Positions 1 through 12,900 of a DNA stretch of 64,000 nucleotides are shown here, piece after piece. The DNA is taken from the NCBI GenBank assembly GCA_900491605.1, contig UESW01004253.1:112186-176185 (forward strand). The letters are read 5' to 3'. The notes below the pieces were generated by a model that was not told where the DNA came from, did no database searches, and saw only the letters and a program-made list of their open reading frames with translations. The position numbers and the translations under genes are program-made. Origin of the DNA: Calamus simplicifolius (lineage: Eukaryota > Streptophyta > Magnoliopsida > Arecales > Arecaceae). The first letter of the stretch is position 1. Each line of letters opens with the position of its first letter.

Positions 1-70
1 TAATAAATAAATAAAAACTAAAAAATAAATTAATTAAAATAAGAGTAATACGTACTGATGATGATCCTAA

Positions 71-396
71 GATAGTGTTTGATAGGAAAAATGTTATCCA
101 TGAATAAGTGTATGGGATAGAGTTTATCCTCTGGCTATTCCTAGGGATATCCTTGGCTATCCCATTGATCATATCAAATGCAAAACCTTTTTTTACTCTT
201 ATTTGGAGGGATAACCAGCTATTCCTGCATTCTCTAGAGAATAAATTGAGAGGATATCCCATGGTTAACCATGATTAACCATGGATTATCTCTTTGATTA
301 ACTTTATTCTCTGCTATCCTTTATAGTTATGACTTTTAAAAATAAGAAAGAATATTCATAAAATATTTATTTTTATCTTCTATTTTAAACACTACC
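71..396. mobile_element. Tourist-like MITE, copy 1
   Basis: Non-coding element with imperfect terminal inverted repeats: GATAGTGTTTGATA at the left, and TTTTAAACACTACC at the right. It is flanked by the 3-bp duplication TAA (68-70 and 397-399). TAA/TTA target duplications are typical of PIF/Harbinger-derived Tourist MITEs. The middle carries a palindromic stretch around 'ccatggttaaccatg'. A related copy with the same ends and core is at 38648-38936. No coding capacity. Confidence 0.7.
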
Positions 397-399
397 TAA

Positions 400-1745
400 A
401 TATTTTCCTTTACGAATGGCAAGTGATGAGAGATCGATCTTCCACAGTAGATCTATATGTGAGGACGACGACAACAGCTATAATTTTTTTTAATAACAAT
501 ATGGGAATCTACGGCAGAATCTACGACTTGGCCAACCTCGGCTCTGCGCGGAGGAGACCACGTGCATCAGTGCCCGACAAAAATTTACTCCTACCGTTCG
601 GTTTCATGCTCGTCGTCGGGGGCCGTACGTCCAGAATGAAATAATTATAATAAACTGAAGTAAAGGCGCATCAATTTGAACCGTTGAGTAGGTGAACCTC
701 TGTCCCGATTTCATACAATCTGATCCCAGGTCCTTTGATTTAAAACTCGACGGTCTAGATCTCTTGATACAAGCTTTTGCACGAGCGCTACTATCACAGC
801 AATATGGGCATCATAGAAATAGAGCAAATTCATTTTACCATCTTCCATGGAGCAAGAATGCTAATTTCAAATTTAAAAACTTTTATATTAATCCAGTAAA
901 TTTAATTTACATCTACAAGCGAGGAATGACCAAATATTTTCTTAAACTTTAAATAATAATAAAAATAACAGTCACTATTTTATCAAAAGATATCCGTTGA
1001 CAGACTGAAGTTAGTGGATTGGTAAACAATTATTTTTTCTTTTTAATATTATCTGATATTTAGATATTCATTAATTTTGTAACTAAAAATAATAATAATA
1101 ATAACAATAAATAAAATTTAAGTTATGAAAAAAAGAATGACTCTATTATGGCTCCAACCAATTAGAAGCTGGATATCAGAGCTCGTTGACCTGACCGATG
1201 TTTAATTAATTACGAACCAATTATGCAATGAAAAATTTAAAATACTTATGCGTTATTAAATAAAATAAAATAAAGTAAAACAAATCTAATTTATGACTCG
1301 GTTGGATTTGAACATAAATTCTAAGTATGATGCTCAGTAAAAATAGTAAGGCAACGTTTATTTATATAGCGGAAAGGTTGTGTACATCTATTAGTGCCTT
1401 TTTTTTTTTTTTTGAGAATTTTGTATCGTGACGGCGGGTGAGGTTTCTCAATAAAAATAAACATATAATAACTATTGGACGTTAGAACCAAGAACCAAAG
1501 TCAGTGAAAGCGCCTCGCATCTCCCTCCCGTCCACCACTTCCTCTCCGTCTCTCTCCCTCTCGCGCGCATGAATATTCTAGTCGAATCCTGGCACCCGAA
1601 TCGAGACCACCCTCCCCTCTTCTATCCTCTTAATTTGAAGCCTCCTCCACTTGCCTAAAACTTCGGTAGAAAGGGGGAAAGCAAGAAGACGACTTCTTGC
1701 TTGATAGAAACGGAAGGGAGGAAAGAGCTCAGGAAGACCAGAAAA

Positions 1746-1792
<47 letters not shown>

Positions 1793-1800
1793 AAAAGGAG
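400..1800. other. Upstream region of the ACR9-like gene
   Basis: No gene recognised. The stretch is AT-rich with scattered poly-A and (TAA)n runs. A CACGTG G-box core is at 559-564, far upstream. From about 1500 it becomes CT-rich, as in many plant 5' leaders, and ends in a (GA)n run just before the ACR9 start codon. No convincing TATA box could be fixed, so the transcription start is unknown. Confidence 0.4.
1748..1788 (+). repeat. (GA)n microsatellite in the ACR9 5' leader
   Basis: An almost perfect run of about 20 GA units ending 12 bases before the ATG at 1801. It is probably in the 5' UTR. GA runs near start codons are common in plant promoters and leaders and vary in length. Chance open frames through it code only Arg-Glu repeats and are not genes. 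Confidence 0.8.
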
Positions 1801-4800
1801 ATGGGCCTTCCGAGCGACGACGTGGTGGTCATCCTGCAGCCGGAGAAGCCCGGAGAGCCGACCGTTATCACCATCAATTGCCCGGACAAGACCGGCCTCG
1901 GCTGCGACCTCTGCCGCCTGATCCTACAGTTCGGCTTGAGCATTGTCAGGGGTGGTAAGCCCAATATGCGTACTATATATACCCCAAGTTCTTGGCCTTC
2001 TCCTGTCGAGTCTGATTTGATTCTTCCGTAAAAAGCCGATCTTGGCCCGTTCCCATGAAAAAAGAATCGATTCTAGATGTGATTCTTTCGTAAAAATCTC
2101 AACTAAATGTGTCTTTCGCCGTTCCTAGTGAGGAAGAAACAATTTTTTTTGCGTGATTCTCTCTTTCGAAGAAACTGAAATGGGTGCTGCTGCTTTATAG
2201 ACCTGAGCACGGATGGGAAGTGGTGCTACATCGTGTTTTGGGTGGTCGAGAGCGGAAGGAATGCGACGAGGTGGGGGCTGCTGAAGAAGAGGCTGTTGGG
2301 GGCCTGCCCAGTGGCGTCATATCTGTTGGGGATCGATAGCTACCACCATAGGCAGTTGGAAACGGAGCAGCAGCAGCAGCAGCAGCCTCAAGTTTTTCTT
2401 CTCAGGTTCTCGTGCTTCGATCGATTGGGCCTCTTGCATGGTGATTCCCAGTTTCCCTTCTCGTTTTCTTTTTGTATTTTTTCGAATCCAATTGTTTCTT
2501 AATTAAGGTATGGAATATGAGATAGTATTGTAATTTGCGGCATCTGAAAGATTATTTTATTTATGGGATTCGCTAATCTTCTTTCTGTTTACAATCTTTG
2601 GGTCTTGTTCTCTATAATCCTGATCTATTTAGGAACCTATAAGTTATTAGCATGGAGTGGTTTCTTAATCTCCTTTCCTTTTTATTTAGAAAGAAAAATA
2701 ATTAAACCTGTTTGAAGTTTTATTTTTGCAGGAGAAAGAGGAGGGGTGGGGCGATATTTTGGAGATATGAATTTAAATGTTCCTTTCTATTTGGAATTTA
2801 TTCTACATCGTTCAAATAATGAATTAACAATATTTCGGCAAAGATGTTGGATTTTTTTTTCCCTATCTAATCATTTTTGTTGAAGATCCAGATGTTCTCA
2901 ACATTGGTAGTCCGACACTTCCAAGGCTTTTATGGATTTCTTTGAAATATCGTGGACTTTATTATACAAATTTCATTTCAGATTCTTAGATATCTGATTT
3001 CTTCCCATCTTTTCTTAAATTCCTAACATGGACTTTTCCCTTCTTACCGCTTTTGAGATATTTGAAGACTCTTTTAATTATAAGCAGCTGTGAGTTGGGA
3101 TATGGTTATTAATTAGGGCAAAACTCTCATGGGTCAAAATCTGAAGTTATTTTGTCTTGGGATTTGGCAGATGTGACGCAGGTATTGTGCGTGCTGGAGC
3201 TCACAATCAGGAGGGTTCACGTATCCACCACTCCCGATGGGAGAGTTTTGGACCTCTTCTTTATCACTGACACAAGGTATCACCTGATCCTCTACATCTT
3301 TGTCTCATTTCAATGTGAGGTTCTTAGCTTGTTTTTCTTCATGTAGTTCCTTTTATCGTTTTCTCTCATCATACATTGAAATTTATCTTAGGTAAGAAAA
3401 TTATCTGCTGCTTAGAATACTCGCATCTCAAAAATTTGGAAGTTTTGGAAGTGGTGTCCTAAATGCTATAAATTACAGGAAACCCCTGAGGTGTATACCT
3501 AAGGATTTAGAGATATGATACATTGCCTTTTCCTGGAATCCTTGCCCACTCCAAAAAATGCTATGTAGCTGTGCATGTTGAAGCAAGCCATCATGAGATT
3601 GAGTGTGGAATGTCAGCTTCTCTACATTCAGAAAGGTTGGGTGTGTCACTTGGGCATATATTGTATGATGAGGCTGCATGTCTGTTGTGATTGTAGAGAT
3701 GAGAGAAGGAATTAAGTTGGCTGCCTGCTTGTGTGGGGACATACAATTCATTCATAGGGCAGTTGTTTGATACAACTGTTAGTATACAGCCCAACCGGTG
3801 TTGCATGCTTGCAAAATGGCTTTCAATTCCACGCGTTGGATCGTGTAATTATCTGCACGTGGTTTTTGCGTAGTAGTTTATTAGGTTTTATTCAAATATT
3901 TACTTTTATAAAACAATGATGCACCATGAATAGGTTCTATCGCATACTGATCACCCGCGACCTTCTCCAAAATTTTAATTTGTTTTTCACCTACTTCCCT
4001 TTAAAAATGCTTTACTTATGGGCCATTCATTGCCCTGGATATATAATCTCAAAATTCATGTGCTGCAAAATGGAAGTTCTAAATACTATTTGAAATAAGG
4101 TGGCTTCTATATGCAGATTCAGTGGCATGAAAACATTGGGATATGTGGTGGTGAGCCTGTGGGATTTAGGTACCATTTCAAGTGATTCCTGTACATCAGT
4201 TTAAAAGCTTGCACATCCTACCATTTCTTTTACCATTTATCCTTAAGTAAGTGGAGGTGGATAATCTTCTGTTCCATAAATGGCTAGAAAAACATAGTCC
4301 TTAAGGAAATTGACCTTGAAGACCTGCTGTTTTATATCTTTGTAAGCTGCTTTAGAAGCCTCTACCGCAACTGCATTGTCCTCCTCATAAAGAGAGCTGT
4401 AACTGTTGGGGGCCTTTATCTTTATGTTCATGTAGTTTAAGGAAGTTTGTTTAAATTTTATTAGTATGGAGTTGAGAATAATACAGCTTATAGGGCTTAT
4501 TGTTATGTTTTGTTTATGGTGCCATAAAAAGAGATGCACCTTGTTTGCAAACTTTCAGTCATGCAACTCCTTGTCTGAAGTCATATTAGCATATGCAATG
4601 ATTCTTGTGTACAAGCAGCTGTATGCTTGGGGATTATTCTGTGTTTTTGGACCAAGTGTTCTTCTGTTTATTGCTTTCTTTTGAATCCGTCATTATTCTA
4701 GTAAGACTTTGTTCTGATATATGTATTTATGCCAATAATTGTGATACTGGTCCTAAGACATGAACAAGTGCTGCAAATAGTGTAGAATATATGTTCTGTT

Positions 4801-6575
4801 TCTTGGTCTTGCTTTATTCTATCCTGTTGGCATGGATCTCTCAGGCTTTCTGGATTTGATCCTTGTAATTAATGATCTTACCTTGATGTTTCTACATTTA
4901 TGTTAGCTTATGCCCTAATGTTTCCAATCTCCAAATTGTTTCAGACAGCTTCTTCATACAAAGAGCAGAAAGGATGAGACATGTGCTCAATTGAAAGCCG
5001 TTTTAGGGGACTCCATGGCTAGTTGCAACATTGAAGTGCCTGGTGATGAGATGTTTGCACGTTTGCAGGCTTCATCTTCTCTACCCCATTCAATCCCAGA
5101 GGAGATGTTCAGCCTGGAGCTTCCAGATGAACCATCCATGGGATCTCTTCCAACAACTACTAATCTTTCAGTCACCATGGATAACTCTCTTAGCCCTGGG
5201 CATACGCTTGTTCAACTTTATTGTCATGACCACAAGGGCCTTCTTTATGACATCATGAGAACTCTGAAGGATTACAACGTCCAGGTAATAACATCAAAAT
5301 CCAACCAGGAATCATCTGACAAATTTTGTCTGGCATGGGGACATGCATCTGTTATTGTGATAAAGGATTGTAGTATGACCAGTTTCTGGCTGAGTTATCC
5401 ATGATTCATAAACTTGCATTAATCTTGATTTGGTGGTATTTTGAAAACGCTGGGATGCCTTTGCTGGCCTTAACAGAATGAAACTGATTCTTGATGGTCC
5501 TTAGGTGATCATTGGTCATGAAATAAGTGTTCTGCCAATTATACTGATACAGTGAACACCCAACAAGCAACGAGACCATCTTAAATATTGCAGTTATGCT
5601 ACCATTTATTTCTATATATTATATGGAACATCTTTATCATTTGAAAAGCCATTCTTTTTTTTTTTTTTTTTTTTTGTGCTGCACTGTCATCTTGTCATTT
5701 TCCTTATGTTGGTCATATTCATAATATGCTGATACAAACTAGTCTGCATGTTTGCCAATGATTTCTTGTTCTTTTTTTTTTTTTTTTCCCTTTCTGTATG
5801 CATGTTTAAATGGCAATGCTTGTGCCTGTCAGATTTCTTATGGGCGATTCTATGCATCTCGTAATGGAATATGCGAAATAGACTTGTTTGTGGTGCAAAC
5901 GGATGGGAAGAAAATTATCGACCAAAACAAGCAGAAGGCAGTGTCTGATCGCTTGAGAATGGAGTTGTTTCGTCCGCTTCATGTGGCTGTGGTGAGCCGT
6001 GGACCTGACACGGAGCTTTTAGTTGCAAGTCCAGTTGAATTATCCGGCAAGAGTCGCCCTCTTGTTTTCTATGATATCACCCTTGCCCTCAAAATGCTCG
6101 GCACATGCATCTTTTCGGTAAGTCTTTGCCCCTTTTGCTGATCATCTCATGATATATGAACCCTATCTATATATCTCTTTGCTGCCATTTTATTTTATTT
6201 TGTTCAACAACATTAATGAGGAAATATATTATTGTTAAATATTTTATCATTCTTGTTAATTTTTATGCGAACTTTCTTGTCCTATATCTGAAAATTTCTG
6301 CATTCTTTTTCTCTTGGGACTTAAGTTGATCGATGACTTGTAATTGAAGATTTATTCCTACACAGTGAATAGTTATTTAAACCGTAGTTAAATGCACAGT
6401 GAACCATTCCTACTAACATCTGAATTTGGATATCTAGGCTGAGATTGGGAGGCATGTTATTGGTGATAGGGAATGGGAGGTTCACAGAATCCACCTCGGT
6501 GATGATCACGAGCTTGCAGCATCAAGGAATGAGATCGTGAAGGGAGTTAGAAAGATGTTAATGGGTTGGGACTAA
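1801..6575 (+). CDS. ACR9: ACT domain-repeat protein, ACR9/ACR10 type (six exons)
   Basis: Predicted coding exons are 1801-1954, 2201-2440, 3171-3276, 4945-5284, 5833-6117 and 6438-6575. All have GT/AG borders and phases agree, giving 420 aa, close to the family's usual ~410-430. The start MGLPSDDVVVILQPEKPGEP followed by NCPDKTGLGCDLC is the hallmark N-terminus of plant ACR9/ACR10. Further ACT-like units are seen at CFDRLGLLHDVT (exons 2-3), CHDHKGLLYDIMRTLKDYNV (exon 4, continuing into ISYGRFYASRNG of exon 5) and at the C-terminus (SAEIGRHVIGDREWEVHRIHL). ACT domains bind small ligands, usually amino acids; ACR proteins are proposed sensors or regulators of nitrogen and amino-acid status and have no enzyme domain. 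A Gln run (six residues) interrupts exon 2. No frame break was seen. ACR9 and ACR10 cannot be told apart here. Confidence 0.93.
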
Positions 6576-7446
6576 TTTGCATTGACGCTATCTCGGTGCC
6601 TTTTGTGAGGCATTCACTAAGTTTTTTACAGCAAGGAGCCATTTTCAGCATATATAGTTATTGTACAGGATCCACTCCATGTTGTATATTTTCCTACTGG
6701 CTGTATATTCAAACCAATGGGTGAACTAACCTGTTTTATTTGCTTTCCCTTGTAGACGAGGGTTTAGCAATACTGTAGCAAATCCTAGCTAGCTGGCATA
6801 TTATAGATGAAAAGAGAAAGGTAATGATAGTAAAAGAGAATGTAGCTCCTATAACATTTGTATATAGTTGTGGTAGAAAGAGGAGATACATGGACATGTA
6901 AAAAAAATAGTAGTAGATACTTGTTTAATAATTAGTGTTAGCTTGCTTGAATTCACTTTTTTACATGCCTGTTTCTCTGAATGTTTGTGAATTAAGATGG
7001 TTTCTCAATATTCTTTATTGATTTTTTTTTTAATAAAAAAATTTGTAGTTCTTCCAGGTCCATCTAGATGTCCTGCTATGAATTGTATAAGCTGTCAAAT
7101 TGGAGCACGCCTTTGAGGCTGCGAGACTTTACAACTCATCGTCCGACTTTGCTTTAAGGTTTTCCCTTTTAACAACTGGCCTTTTCTTTTGATTGAGGGA
7201 GGTGATCAAAAGTTTCCTCCTGAAACCCCTTTCTCGCTAGATGTTGACTTTTGGTTGGCTTTATTCTCTTTTCCTTTATTTGACAACGGGGGTGGACTTT
7301 CTCTTTTGAAGTAGAGAAGATTGTTCAATTTTGCTTTGAATGCATGCAAATGTTTGGACAATGGGAAATTCTCTCTTTTACTCTTAAGTCTAGTCAAATT
7401 ATCTTAAGAGTTAAATTTTATTAATTGTACCATAGAATTTTAAACA
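6576..7446. other. 3' flank of ACR9, duplicated downstream
   Basis: No gene. The stretch holds the 3' UTR and flank of ACR9. Parts recur at 33788-33960 and 34675-34900, where they follow the dead ACR copy. Examples are the 'tttgctttcccttgta' segment near 6740 and 'aggtccatctagat' near 7057. This is evidence for the block duplication. Confidence 0.6.
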
Positions 7447-7509
7447 GTGGTTGTAGTTTAGGGGTAAGAATCCGTCGTAAAAATTTGGGCTTCAATCCCA
7501 GCAGCCACA
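7447..7509 (+). pseudogene. Dead tRNA-His copy
   Basis: Sixty-three bases match plant tRNA-His(GTG) at both ends: the 5' acceptor strand and D-arm (GTGGTTGTAGTTTAGGGGTA) and the 3' end (CCCAGCAGCCACA). The anticodon arm is deleted and scrambled, leaving no GTG anticodon loop. The B-box is altered (GGCTTCAATCC instead of GGTTCGAATCC or GGCTCGAATCC). It is the left-hand counterpart of the intact gene at 34986-35057, in matching surroundings. Confidence 0.8.
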
Positions 7510-8203
7510 ATTTACTTTTTATTTATCTTTTTAAAATATATTACATTTCTTTTCTGTTTTTTGTTATATTGGTTTTTGGTTAATTTATTTTTTTATACTT
7601 TTTATAATGTCTTACATTTTTCAAAATTTTTATATTGATTGTTGTATTACAGTAATTCTTCTTTCATTTTTTTGTCATACATTTTGACATATTTTTCTTA
7701 TCGATCTTTTGTATTCCTCCCCACTTTTACTGCCTTTTCTTCTAGAATTTTCAATATACGGCAATCATCAAGCTCATAGCTTCAAAAATCAATAATGTTA
7801 ATAATCTCTTCAAATTACAAATATCAATAACGACTCATAATTTTGTAGATGACACAATAAAAAAATTTACAAAAGCATCTAAAAATTTTAAGATATTGCC
7901 ATTCTTGGGAGAGTTAAAAAAAATAGATAAAAGTTTTGCAAAATCTATAATATAGATCTGCAGGTAAATTCATTACCATTCACTTGAACAAAAACTACGC
8001 CACTAACAATCTTTTCAAAAGAAAATCATTTGATTCATCCCAAAATAATCATTTAGAGTTATTGCATTGTGTTGCTATGCTTTCTTTTTTTTTTTTTTCT
8101 TGGAACATTTGAAGAGCTAACTAGGTTGAGTTTGACATCATACAAGCTTTATTAGATCACTCTTTCTTGCAATCGTATTGACATTTGAAATTGACTTTAA
8201 ATC
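7510..8203. other. AT-rich spacer, duplicated downstream
   Basis: No gene. Stretches such as 'aaaatcatttgattcatccc' near 8023 and 'gagtttgacatcat' near 8128 recur around 35885-35995 in the second copy of the block. Confidence 0.5.
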
Positions 8204-9269
8204 TATTGCGAACTCCAATCGCAACAATTGATAAAATAAAAATTTAGAATAATTATATTCGCTTCAAAGGGATCATGCCTATATATAATCGCTTTGAAGA
8301 GGTTAAGCTTTCAAAAAAAAAAATCAATAATATTATTCATTATCAAAAAGTTAAAAGGATCATTATATAATTATTAATTTGAAACCCTAATTATTTAAAA
8401 AATAATAAATATAAGAAAAATTACTCAATATAACTAATTCATAACCAAAGAAATATATCAATGATGGAAATTAAATTTTTTCTTAATAATTAGATCCCTC
8501 TAAATCAATAAAATTTTATAAATTGAAAGAATCTTCAAAATAAGGGGATCCTAATATTCCACCTCTTTTAAAATCAACGAACGTTATCCTTATTTGCAAC
8601 CCTATTAAGATGGAATTTGATCTATATATGTTGCTCAATCATGAACAATAGATCTAAAGTTTATGAGGTCACTATTAAATAATACAGTAGCTTTATGGAA
8701 TAGGATAAAAAATAAATTCATATGGAAACTAATCTATTGCTTCATTAAATTAGAAATATCACCTAGTTTTATAGTATGAGCACAATCATGCATTAGAAAT
8801 TCTTGTAATAACGAATGATTGCAGTAATGCTAGGATTCCTTAATTTTGAAGATTGCGGAAAGATAAAAAATTTAAGATGAAAGTAAGATAATTACCAGGC
8901 TTTTAACTTGCTCTAATACTAACTGTTATGAACTCTAATCACAATGATTGATAAAATAGAAGCTTTGAGATAATTATGATCGCTTCAAGAGACCATACTT
9001 TTAAATAATTGTTTAAGATTATATATTTTGATAACCACTTCGATGGGATTGAGCCTTCAAAAAAAAGAAACCAATAGCATTATTCATCATCAAAAAATTG
9101 TTATATATTTATAGGATTAAAACCCTAAAAAGCTTAATATAATTATATAAGAAACATGCTTGATATAACTAATTCATAACTTAAAAATATATTAAAATAT
9201 TTTAATAATCAAATTCTTTTAAAATTAATAAAATATTTTTTTTATTTTTTTAAAATTAGGGAACGCTAA
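8204..9269 (-). mobile_element. TRIM-like small LTR element (degraded)
   Basis: Two direct repeats of about 340 bp (roughly 8204-8556 and 8934-9269) flank about 380 bp without coding capacity. Shared landmarks are 'gaactc(c/t)aatc', 'attgataaaat', 'ttcaaaaaaaa', 'aaaccctaa' and 'atataactaattcataac'. Just left of the right repeat, 'gctctaatacta' is a decayed reverse complement of the TGGTATCAGAGC primer-binding site. After the left repeat, 'ttccacctctttt' would be a reversed polypurine tract. Together these give minus orientation. Short LTRs and no genes fit a TRIM. Edges are approximate and no target duplication was found. Confidence 0.5.
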
Positions 9270-9394
9270 AAAAAAAAAAATCCTAAGATCATTGAAAAGG
9301 AAAGGATGGCCATGAAAGCTCCACTTGCGAACTTGCAAAAGAAACAAAAGTAATTCTCTAAATAGAGTTCATCTTATAAAAAATATTACCCTGT

Positions 9395-9641
9395 CACGTG
9401 TTATGCAGTGATTGGATATTTATTTATGCTACACCAAACTACTTGATCAGCATTTCAAACATAAAATCTAATTTGTAACAAAAAATATAAAGCATTGGAA
9501 GGCAAACCTAGGTTTCATTGTTTATAATTATATTTTTTTAGTTTTAGATATAAGATTTTGAAAAAAAAATTATGTATCGATGTTCGATGCATAAAATGGG
9601 CATGGGGTGCATGAATTAAGTATGTGTCCATGCCACACGTG
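9395..9641. promoter_or_regulatory. Two G-box cores upstream of the DNAJC28-type gene
   Basis: CACGTG occurs at 9395-9400 and 9636-9641, about 515 and 275 bases before the ATG at 9911. CACGTG is the binding core for plant bZIP and bHLH factors. Function is inferred from the motif and position only. Confidence 0.3.
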
Positions 9642-9910
9642 CTGCGGCTTAATTAGCTGGTGCATATCGCGGATGGGTGCTTTGTGCGTCGGCGCAAAAA
9701 GACTTTTCCATGAGATTTATCATCACGTCGCTCGAAAATACATGGCAGGATAATCAATCCATTAGCAACGTGGCATCAACTTATTCGGCAGATTTTGCTG
9801 ACCTCTGTGTCGGGCACAGGAAGCGGCCTCCAAAGATCTCGGCCCCGGCTTCGAGCTCCGTCCCCCGGCTCTCGCGACATCGAAGGCGGTCTCTCCTCCG
9901 CTCCATCTCC

Positions 9911-12900
9911 ATGGCCGGAGCGCTCGTAACTCATCCCTCCGGCGGCTCGCCGGCTTCCTCCCCTACCTTCGACCCGGTCTCCGGCCTATCTGTTCGTCCT
10001 CCTGGATCGACGATGACCCCGCCTCCGCCTCCTCCACCGGCGCCGCCTCTTCTCCCAGTCCCCGTCAGAAGAAGCTTGCGCACCGCCTCTCGTCGGTCAT
10101 CGACGCCGTCAACGATCGGAAGCTCCCCCCGGAGCTCCGCGGCCGGGCCAACGCAGTCAGGTGCCTCTTCCCTCTCTTTAGCATCAATCACCAGTTTGTC
10201 GGGTTTCCTAATTCCTTTTTTTTAACCTAACCTGCAGTTTTTTTTTTTTTTTGAATTTTATATCTCTCCTGAAATATTAATTTGATAATAGTCTGAAAAA
10301 TAATTCCTTGTAAATTTTCGAGTGAACGGGAACCTAAGCGATTATGATGCCCCCCGTCATAAGATTAGGGTTTTGTGCCATCAAATTGTTGTAAAATTTC
10401 GTCTTTTGAGCAATTCTGTCTTGATAACCGAAGCTAAAATCGTCATTCATGAAGCTAATCAATGATTCCGTTCCTGTATTTTTGATGATCAACTGGTTTA
10501 GGAGATGACTTAACCTTTTGGAAGAATCTGTGGGCTCCAAGTGCGTGAGATTTGCCCTTGCTTCTGCTCCGTCGGTTCTGAATACCAATTTTTCTTCTAA
10601 TTTTGAATAAATATTTGCTTTTATGTCTCTCACTACCATTTGGTTGTGCCTTGTGGGTTGATTTCAACACACCAAGAATAAAGTAATTCATCGAACCTTA
10701 TTTATCATCAACAATTTATTGTTCTCGGTATATGAATTAAAGTTACAACTGAAAATTTGATGAGCCAACTATTCGAATCAGTAATATAGAGCATATTTGA
10801 ACTTAAGAATCAATTCCTGTATCCCTCTGATATCCCATGTAGCCAAAATTATAGCTTCTGATCCAAAGTCACATGGATTATAATCACAGAAGCTTCACCA
10901 TTCTTATATTACCAACCGCCAACAGCTGCAGATTGTAGCATGCACGGTTCCCCCCCTTTCTCATCTTTGATGTTGCTTGAATATGTCCTTCCTATGATTA
11001 TAGCCGATGATAGATTTCTCTCATCTCTTCAGGTCTATTATTAAAGTGTCTATTAGAAAATGTCACCTCTCTTGATAGATCATCTGTTATTATGACTTCT
11101 TACCACTTCATACCGCTTGTTTTCCATGCCTCCTCTCAACCTATGCATGTAGTTTAACATAATAATGGATGCAACAGTGATTCCTTGTGCCCTTTCTTTC
11201 ATTCTTTCTTTTGAAATCATCAAATGTTTGTGCATTTTCTTATGCATGTGGGATTGAATTAGTTCATATTTGTCTCGTTTACATTAATTACGTGTGGACT
11301 GATTATAAAGCGCGAACATTTCATTATTTTCAGAATAAATAGTCATTTTATTTTGCCATTGTTATCCCTTTCAATTATTCATTGCATATATACAGTGGCA
11401 AAGACAGAGATATACTGTATCCTACATCATAATAATCTTTGGTGGAGAAGCTGGATATGTTAATCTGCTATTTGTTATGCTAGGTCAAGACCCATTTTAA
11501 TGTAGTAATTGCTTTCAATTGGCACTCAATTAATTGAGAAAATGTGAGATATTAATAGGCTTTTGCTCACCCATATTTACTGTCCAATTTTCTAGCCAAC
11601 TTGTGGTTCCCTCCAACTTTGCTAGGAACTGTTCTTTACTCCTCATTCCAATATTTTCTGTATTGATGTTGCCATTGCATTTCTGAGAGGATTAATAGTG
11701 TGCAGTGTCTAAGAATGATTTTCCCCCCCTGGTGGTAAACATCTCTATTCTTCATAATAAAGCTACCCAGGATATTTACATAAGAAATTAATCTTTTGAT
11801 GTGCATATACAATCCTGAATAGTACCCATTGATATAGTTCTATATCTGTTCAACATTTTGACACATTATGCTTATTTTGTCAAGCCCCTGACTGCTAAGC
11901 TCCTGATAAGCATTCTGTTTAATGTTGACATTATTGTTTCTTGTACCTAGCATTTATAAATACTACAATCCAAAATGTAAGAAAAAATCTCAGATATGTT
12001 TGGCTCCTTATGGATTGGAATGTAGAAACACAAAAGGAGAATAATTTGCTTCCAATTTCTACCAAATTGAGCCATATATTTTTAATCCATCAAATATACA
12101 TACATTATCAACCATCAATTTGTAGTCACTATATATATTCTCTTCGAGAGTAACAGGAATGATGACCTGACTGCCAATCTTGGAATCAACTCCTTTGAAT
12201 CAATGCAGGGAAAAATCTTCAGCTAAGATAGCAGATCATTTATTGCCTCCTGATAAATGGGCTCGATAAATCTGGACAATTAAAAACGATATCCATTTTA
12301 AATGGAAAATATATCTCTGCTGCCAGAAGTCATGTTGATGACGGCATTAACAATTTCCAAGGCGAGCTAATTACAACCAAAGAAGACGAGTATTGTTACC
12401 AAGCCTATAAAAAGAGACGTGCTTCACACCAAGTAGCTAGAAACCAAGAACGTAAAAGATGAAGGCATCTCTCTTGCTCTCCTCGCTTCTTTTGTTCAGC
12501 TTCATACCATGCTGCTCAGATGCTTCATCCTTCGAGAGGATATGCAGAGAAGCAAAGCGGAGATGACTACGTGTTTTGCGTCTCGGCTCTTGGAATTCCG
12601 CGGAACGGACGACGAGTATCCAAGAACTGGCGATCCCAGTCATAGGGCATCTGATGGCCACCAACGATGCAACGCCAAGCTTCGACTTTGGGGATATATT
12701 TGAATGCGCCTTGGGGCTGGTGGACATTTTGAACAACTTGCGAGAGGCTATCGCAAGGATTGAAGCAGGGGATATCCCAGGGGCGATTCAACAAATTCTT
12801 GGAATAAAGAATGATGATTAACATTTAACTGTGTTTAGAAACTTAGAAATAATAGTTGGTAACTATTTTACAATAATATACACTCCTCATTTATTACATT

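Noticed and set aside
1578..1964. Open frames on both strands over the GA run and ACR9 exon 1
   Set aside because: They come from the (GA)n repeat and from other frames of the real exon; no protein-like pattern.
7447..7509. Functional tRNA-His
   Set aside because: The anticodon arm is destroyed, so it was called a pseudogene.
9677..10225. 182-aa frame taken as the full first exon of the DNAJC28-type gene
   Set aside because: Its downstream part is Pro/Ser-rich out-of-frame translation; the conserved QKKLAHRLSSVIDAVNDRK is in another frame.
10334..10691. Minus-strand frames of ~100 aa in DNAJC28 intron 1
   Set aside because: No recognisable motifs; the same sequence decays freely at 36766-37030.
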